Positions 57,516 through 64,000 of a stretch of 64,000 bases of DNA are shown in pieces. Origin of the DNA: Epiperipatus broadwayi (taxonomy: Eukaryota; Onychophora; Udeonychophora; Euonychophora; Peripatidae). How positions within the stretch are numbered: the first letter of the stretch is position 1; each line of letters opens with the position of its first letter. The stretch is from assembly GCA_028023455.1 (NCBI GenBank), contig JAQFVV010000944.1:62001-126000 (forward strand), in the 5' to 3' direction. A program made the position numbers and the translations under genes. Under the pieces are notes generated by a model. The model searched no databases and had not been told where the DNA came from. It saw nothing but the letters and a program-made list of their open reading frames with translations.

Positions 57516-60249
57516 TATATAAGATTGACACTACTTTAGCAACAATATTTTTAGTGGCATCATTTTTATACTCACTGTAGAAAAAAACAGTTCATGCCAA
57601 AAAAAAGCATTGTATGTCTCATCAAACTTAAGTTTAACAATAGCAATCTATTTAACATCATCGTACTACAGAGAATCATATAGATACTTCTCTCTGCTTT
57701 TTACCATAAAATAGATTTGAGATATGAATAGCATTATCATCCAGTTAACTGTGGATTATATCATGCTTACAGATATGGCTCTAAAGTAGAATAAACAGAG
57801 TGAATTACTTATGTTAATGCAAATATTAAATGCAATTTAGGAGTCATGTGATGTTTACTTTTCTTATATTAATTAATAATGACTAGTAAAATAATCAGTA
57901 ATGAATAATGAAATGGTTTATTACTTGGGAATTCAAAAGAAATTCAGATGCCAGGAACAACGTAAGTGGAACATGTGCCATGGATCTTCAGATCAATAGT
58001 TTGCTTCTTTTCTACCAAACAATACCAATAACAAAAGAAAAGTGTCTACAATTACTCAATAATAGAAAAGATAAAATAATCAACACTGTTTGACAAAGAT
58101 TGGGATGAAGACATTTTTCATGCACTTATGGATTGACTATTGACACTATCTGGTTTAATTGTTAGTTTAGAAAATTTCAAATTTTATTTACATTTTTCCA
58201 AGTGCATTCAAGTGTTCATATAACTCACCATTTCAAGTTTATTCTCTCTTTTTTGATTGTGATCTGATTAGTGACAGTATTAGCATGGAAATCAAACTAG
58301 TGATTTGTAGATTCATAAATACTATATTGTGGATGATGCTCTAATAAACTGGCCTATTTTTACAAATTTCACAGAATAGCTTATTCAATTAGAGTACCAT
58401 CTTAAATTCAATATTTATAAATTTACAGGTCATTAGTTCAACTACCTTGCTATTCAAGCCAGCAACAGTTGAAGAAGAGAGAAGAACTGTATTATCAATG
58501 GCTGAATGTAATTGAAAAAGTCTAATTAAAGTGAATTTTTCTAAAGACAACTGCCAAAACATGAACAGTACCCCACCTAAACATTCTGCTTTTTTTCAAA
58601 GATAATTTCAATTGAATGCTTCTAAATATTTTCATTCTATCATTAATCAATAATCTTAATGTTAATATTATTATCTAGTATTTTTACATAATAGTACACT
58701 CATATGTTTCAAATATATGTAAAAAAAAACAAACAGGCTTGCACTGTTTTGATCTGATGCACACTTTCTGAACATTCGCAGTGAATGTGTGCATGATTAT
58801 TGCACAATTAGTTCTGTATTTATTTTGGATGTGGACTTTGGATTATTTAAGGTTGGACAGTTTTGAACTAGACGATGGAAATGGTTCAATATATAATTTA
58901 AGAATACAAAATTGGAACATGAAAATTGACGGTTATTTCTTTGCATACATTAAAGACAAAAGACTTCAAAAACCAAGAACGACATAACATGGGTTAAATA
59001 TTTAAAAAAAGGATAATGGTTATAAAATGCGTTAAACATAGAGAAAATGAACTAGATTGAAAGCTAAAAAATTAAACGTCAAATAGATGTGGTTTTTGAA
59101 AAATAGAGAAAAAGATGAATAGGCCTAAAGAATGTAACTTGGTCTGATATGATGCTTTTGGCAAAAAACTAAAAAAGCTTAAAATGATCCCTACAGTGCA
59201 ATGATTATTAACCCTTCTACAAAGTATTAAAGAAATATAGAAATCACACCCTAGTTTACACGAGAATGGACGTAATGCAAAAATGTTGAGCTGTTAACCC
59301 AGAGATGGGGATTCGGTATTAGCTCACCTAATGACTAAAGGTTGTTCATGAAATGTATTGATAGTGAAAAAAAAAAAATGGCCTGAAATTTCTGTCCTGA
59401 TGGAAGGTTGCCTAATGAAGAAATTGATACAAATAATGAATGAGCTGATAAAAAACAAAATGAAACTAATAGTATTTGTTACTTAGAAAGCAGTAACATC
59501 AAAAAAAAAACATGTCCTCTACAACAGTAAAATCAAATAAAATAAGCAGAACTATCATTTAATCATTCGGTTAATTTTTTTAATGATATAAATTACTAGA
59601 AATAATAATAGTAGGAAAGATATTAACGTATTGTGTATTAATTATATCGCGCCTTATTGAATTATTCAATAATTATATAAATTACAATACTGAAATAATA
59701 ACGAGAAACAATAGAATTTCAATCGTTTAATCACCATAAAAAATATCAAAGCTTTGCGTTTTTCTGTAACTGCTTATATACTTTTATTTTCACCTTTTAT
59801 CCCCTACACCCCCTATTTTTAGTTTAATTATATCCGGTATGTGAAGAAAAAAAACATTGAATTAATTTGTTGTTTCTGCTTAATTTCATTGGCTATTAAA
59901 ATTAATAATAAGTTAAGAGAGTAATTTTTATCTTTCTATTCTTTCTCTTTGTGTACTAAATATGTTTTCAAATAATACCTTTTTTTTTTATTGTGATTAT
60001 TGTGACGGGCGGAAGTATGAATTGAAGAGAATATTAGAATCGTCCATTGATTCAAAATCTAATGAGTTCTTTTTTTTTTTTTAAAAAAAAAAGAAACATA
60101 GAGTACGTTAAAAGAGATTGTTTATTTTTTGAACAAAAATAAAATAGCGATTATTAAAAAAAAAAACGAATACGCAGAAATATAAAAATCATAAACAGAC
60201 AAACAATTAGGTAGCAGATTTGCATTAAAAAAAAAGAGCAATATTTATT
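57516..60249. other. Spacer with SINE-like unit
   Basis: Contains the PLE-tail SINE relic at 58370-58553. Frames at 57908-58093 and 58781-58987 encode nothing I recognise, although the second has a mixed, non-repetitive composition. No gene supported. Confidence 0.45.
58370..58553 (+). repeat. SINE relic sharing the PLE-linked tail
   Basis: Aligns with 24.63-24.95 kb: AGAATAGCTTATTCAATTAG against the A-box head, GTTCAACTACC against the B box, then AGCCAGCAACAGTTGAAGAA, GAATGTAATTG, and TTTTTCTAAAGACAA against the PLE tail. No PLE coding sequence is present. It shows that head plus tail can exist as a unit without the PLE ORF. Confidence 0.6.
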
Positions 60250-60345
60250 TATCCATATGTCATAGCATCTGCCGGGAGGCGAACCCGCAACAACCGTCTG
60301 CAAACAACTGCTTGCTGCGCTGACCTCTTGGCTAACAACGTTTGA
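60250..60345 (-). repeat. tRNA-derived SINE (family 1)
   Basis: Minus strand: TTGTTAGCCAAGAGGTCAGC (A box), GCAGCAAGCAGTTG, GTTGCGGGTTCGCCTCCCGG (B box), CAGATGCTATGACATATG. The B box is close to the tRNA consensus. The tail equals that of the 13.46 kb copy, so a SINE and not a tRNA gene. Confidence 0.75.
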
Positions 60346-60539
60346 CGTTAAACTTAAGATAAATAATCTTAAACAGCCTTCTACTGAGTGAAAAATAAAC
60401 AATATTCATTTTATTGTCCAGTTGCTTGATAGTGAAAATTTAAATATGTTTTCCACTCTTGCTGATTGGTGCAGAATGCTATAAGCTAGTTTCCAGGGCA
60501 AAAAAAGTTTTTCTGAAAATATTTTCATGTTTTCCAAAT

Positions 60540-60995
60540 TTGACCCAATCTTATGGATCGTCATCATCACCATTTTCATTATTATCAATTTTCAGGATGA
60601 ATATTTTTTTTTATGTTTAATCAGTTTCACCAATCTCTAACCTCTCTTTTCCATATCACATTAACAGACTTTTTTATTCCATCCATCCAGCTCACATGTG
60701 GTCTCTTTCTAGATTTTTTATAATTTTTTGGGATCCAGTTTAAGATTTCAACTGTCCATCTATTATCATACCTTTTAGCAATATCTCCAGCCCAGCTCCA
60801 GTTCAGTTTCTTAATTCTTTGAATGGTGTCAATAATATCTGTTTTTCTCTCATTCATGTATTTTGTTTTTGATTCTTTCTTGTTATTTCTAACATCCATT
60901 TCTCCATACTTTATTGAGTAGACTGATGTTTCCATATTGTTCAGTGCCAGATTCATAATAAGAATTAGTAAAACACATTTATTATGAGAACAGCA
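60540..60995 (-). pseudogene. RTE-type LINE 3' end (copy 3)
   Basis: Minus-strand frame (60627-61001): YGEMDVRNNKKESKTKYMNE, TDIIDTIQRIKKLNWSWAGD, IAKRYDNRWTVEILNWIPKN, KSRKRPHVSWMDGIKKS, VIWKREVRDW. It is the best preserved of the RTE C-terminal ends: W-S-WAGD, RP-x-x-SWMD and W-x-R are all in one frame. Upstream RT motifs are lost. The 3' end has GATGATGACG-like tail repeats near 60555. Confidence 0.9.
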
Positions 60996-61001
60996 AAACA
61001 A

Positions 61002-63010
61002 GGCTCCAAATTATATTAAATAATGATATCTACAATATTGACCATTGGGGGGTTTGCAGTTCAAAAGCCTTTAAACAAATATGAGAATTAGCTATTAAAT
61101 ATATGAGAAATGTTAGAGTGTCTTTTCCATTCATCTTTGCTATCAACTATAATTTTTTCTTGGTGAACCATTAATGAGGATATACTGCTTGGCCAATGAT
61201 GCATGTTTTCTCTCTCTCATGATTCTGTAGATTCATTCCAAAATATAAGTACACATTTGAAAGAATTTTAGGAGATGCTAAAAAGACAAGACATCTCACT
61301 ATCAGATATCCTAAGATACACTTTCTGAATTTTCTGTCAAGTTTACTCTTGTATTGCTCATTTTTGTAATAAGCGATTTAAAGATTAGATGCTTCAAGTT
61401 AATATTTTGGGATTTTTGGAATTAAAACTACCCATTTGAATACTATTGAAATGCTCTTCTTAGTACCTTGCAACCACACTGGTATAGAACTAAAGATAAA
61501 AAGAAAGGCGTATGGAAAGAAGATTGAGGTGAACACAGTAGTGGATATTTTTTTTCTTTCATTACATAATAGAGACATGAACTATGCTATATTTTGTTCC
61601 AAGCCTCTCTCGTGTTCAAACATATAGAGCATATAAAAGCTCTATTGTTGATAAATGTTGATTAAAATAGACTGCATATTGTTTATTGAACTGCAAATGT
61701 ACAGTACTTTTCAACACAGACTTATATAAAAGTACTTTTTTATTGTATAGTATACATATATAAATTAAGATTCTAATATAAACAAAATTTTAAAAAATAA
61801 TATAATTAATAATAAATATAATATAGTTAATAATAAATTGTGGGGATATTTATTTCATTTTACTGTATGTTCACTCATATATTCACTAACTTCTGTGTTT
61901 TTATTTTAAAAATAAATAAAATAACTGACATCCATCCACTATTAGATATATTCTGGCTGATTTTTTTTTTTTTTTTAACTTTTTATCAAGAAATTACAAT
62001 CTTTAATTATTTTAATGTTTTTAAACCAGTATTAACATTAAGAATGTGTTAAAATTTTGCATAGCTTTTAGCATTACTCTTAGAAAATTATTAAGTAAAA
62101 TATTGCACATCAAATTCAGAAAGGATATTAAATGAAGAATAAAATATGTGTTTTCAACATAAACCAAAGAAATGTATTAATATATATAATTGTATATGGT
62201 GCTCTGAGACAGAAAAATTATTACTCACTTATTGTGAAATTTATTTACAAATTTTACTCTTTTTTAAAATGTGATCACATATTCTACCCAGAGAAAAAAA
62301 ATGACTGTCGAATATTGTAAAAATTATGAATTTTAATTAATTTTTTTGTTTGTTTACATTTTTCTTTGGATAACATTTTTGAAATTGTGTAGTTAAATAA
62401 TGTATCTTGTAGCTCTATTTGTATTTTTAAAAACTTAATCAGCTTTATCCAATTTTTTTAAAATAGAACTTTTTAATTATAATTATTGTTGTTGTTGTTA
62501 TCATTACTATTATGAGATATAGCAAGTTAATGTCAATTACTGATGATCATATAAATAGCATTTCTCCAGAATTATCTGCCATCTGTTTAAATTTTCAAGC
62601 TACTTTCTTGCAGTAATAAAATTCATTCTATTATATGTTGATTATCGTCAACTTGCCAAATAGTTGCACATATATATTTTGCTGCATTGCAAATAATTTT
62701 CTTGAGCTAATGTTTTCTTTTCTCATTTAAAGATCTGAACACTATTTGGCACTAACAGCTTCCTATTAAAAATTTAAATGTGCCTATGTTCTGAAAATAG
62801 TGACCACTAAGCATTACTATCAATTATTTTTGATCAATGATTTATTGTTCTTAATATATAATACTTGTGTCTTTCACAAATGGACATCGGCTTTATAGAT
62901 AGCTGCCATTTCTTATTATGAATAATGGAGTTATTAATCTAGTTATTTGATTGGCACATTTATGTGATTGGCTATTTGCTTAAGCTATTATTGATCAGTC
63001 ATATTGTACA
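61002..63010. other. AT-rich spacer
   Basis: Several short frames (61436-61627, 61840-62052, 62132-62320) without recognisable domains. A short TTG/GTT tract is near 62486-62500. No feature supported. Confidence 0.5.
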
Positions 63011-63018
63011 GAGAATCC

Positions 63019-63246
63019 AATCTAGAGAATGCTATAGTTAAGTCTATTATTGTAAGCTGATCTAGAAAGTTATATAGTTTGTTCAGTCCATTATTGTGGG
63101 TATGCTTATCTAGATAGCTCTATAGCTTAGACAATTCCATTATTGAAGGTAAATTGATATAGAGGTTGGCCAATTCCATAGCTGAGGGAAAATTGATCTA
63201 GATAGCTCCATAGTTTGTACAGTACCATTTTTTGAGGGTAAGCTTA
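63019..63246 (+). repeat. Degenerate minisatellite, about 49-bp period
   Basis: About five diverged units, each with GATCTAGATAGCT, CCATAGTTTGT, CAGTCCATTATTG and GGGTAAGCTT or variants. Upstream sequence from about 62.88 kb (ATAGATAGCTGCC) may hold older units. Confidence 0.7.
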
Positions 63247-63778
63247 AAATAAGTCAACAACACAACACATTTGTAGTAAATCAGATCATTATTTGTATGA
63301 TAAAAATAGAACAATTTTATTTTATTGTCTTTACATATTTTTCTATTAGTCATGTCAGATTAGTGACATCGTTCCTGGCAATCATTTCATTATGAATTGT
63401 TAGTAACTGCTTTCTCCAGGACAACTTATAATGATATTTCACTATTGTTACAACTATAGTTTATAACCAACATCTTATACTATCACTTTCCAAAATAGAT
63501 ATTACTAATGTAAATAAATTTTGTCCTCACCCTGTGTGATATTTGCAGTGTTGCATTAATAATGCGATACTATATACATAATAAATCGAATCTCTGTCAT
63601 TATTGTAAATAATATAAGGCACTGTAATAGGAAATAAAATATGAAATTAATATAAGTAACCAAATATACTTTTAAGTATTAGACCTACTTGTGTTGTTTT
63701 GATTATCATGAATATGATGTGAATGCTTTTGAAGTATACTTGATTTCTTAAATTAATTTTATATTTAATTCAGTTAGT

Positions 63779-63814
<36 letters not shown>

Positions 63815-64000
63815 CTACAACCATTAAATGTCTGTATTTTTAAATTATATAATAATAATTCAAACAAATATATTTAATACAGTATTCAAAATTAAATAAT
63901 ATATTCTTTACCAGAAGTACTTTCAATTGTTTCACTGACAATCTTTTTCAACTGTTAATACAAACGTACAAAAAATAAAAACTTGTATTACCCATCATTC
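63247..64000. other. AT-rich spacer with (TA)n
   Basis: A (TA)n microsatellite of about 32 bases is at 63782-63813. Nothing else supported. Confidence 0.6.

Noticed and set aside
58781-58987. 68-codon frame with mixed composition, possible exon
   Set aside because: No family recognised, no convincing splice sites or neighbouring exons.

Overview
The window is very AT-rich eukaryotic nuclear DNA with long homopolymer runs, microsatellites and one 500-base assembly gap. I find no convincing host exon, rRNA gene or CRISPR array. Every recognisable coding stretch is a remnant of a mobile element: RTE-like, two related APE-type and one further non-LTR retrotransposon, a Penelope-like element (PLE), a Ty3/gypsy element and hAT transposons. 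This mix, with tRNA-derived SINEs and hammerhead ribozymes in short repeats, points to an invertebrate metazoan. I cannot name the species.

Layout. 0-4 kb: AT-rich spacer, a hairpin element carrying a hammerhead ribozyme (2.44-2.70 kb) and an RTE 3' end (3.2-3.76 kb). 4.3-8.0 kb: a 3.66-kb foldback repeat; a degraded Lys/Glu-rich coding relic follows at 8.5-9.6 kb and a solo copy of the arm at 11.3 kb. 12.6-13.1 kb: gap. 13.4-14.7 kb: tRNA-derived SINE and RTE fragment. 15.1-19.0 kb: a nearly complete, frameshifted non-LTR retrotransposon (minus strand) with poly(A) tail. 21.2-25.0 kb: another non-LTR fragment, a second hammerhead hairpin copy, and a 5'-truncated PLE flanked by inverted tails and joined to a tRNA-like unit. 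26.7-34.4 kb: hairpin elements. 34.6-37.3 kb: a second copy of the 15-19 kb retrotransposon type. 39.7-40.4 kb: a non-autonomous hAT element with a perfect 8-bp target duplication. 40.9-42.8 kb: inverted-repeat elements and the best hammerhead ribozyme. 48.9-50.5 kb: Ty3/gypsy gag and RT relics. 51.0-52.6 kb: a second hAT-type element with internal repeats. 53.5-57.0 kb: more hammerhead and hairpin repeats. 57.1-61.0 kb: two more RTE 3' ends, a SINE and a PLE-tail SINE. 61-64 kb: AT-rich spacer with a minisatellite and a (TA)n tract.

How the parts relate. The most interesting pattern is a set of short, mostly hairpin-shaped repeats with type I hammerhead motifs (CUGANGA, stem II, GAAA, tiny stem III, cleavage triplet, two-part stem I). 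Four loci (32.6, 42.6, 53.6, 56.9 kb) share one architecture and keep stem I paired although the bases differ. Two more (2.55 and 23.4 kb) use another architecture, with the ribozyme at the tip of a 260-bp hairpin in the intact copy. Hammerheads are known from PLEs and from small non-autonomous retrozymes thought to depend on PLE enzymes, and a PLE remnant lies in this window. That this is one PLE/retrozyme system is inference.
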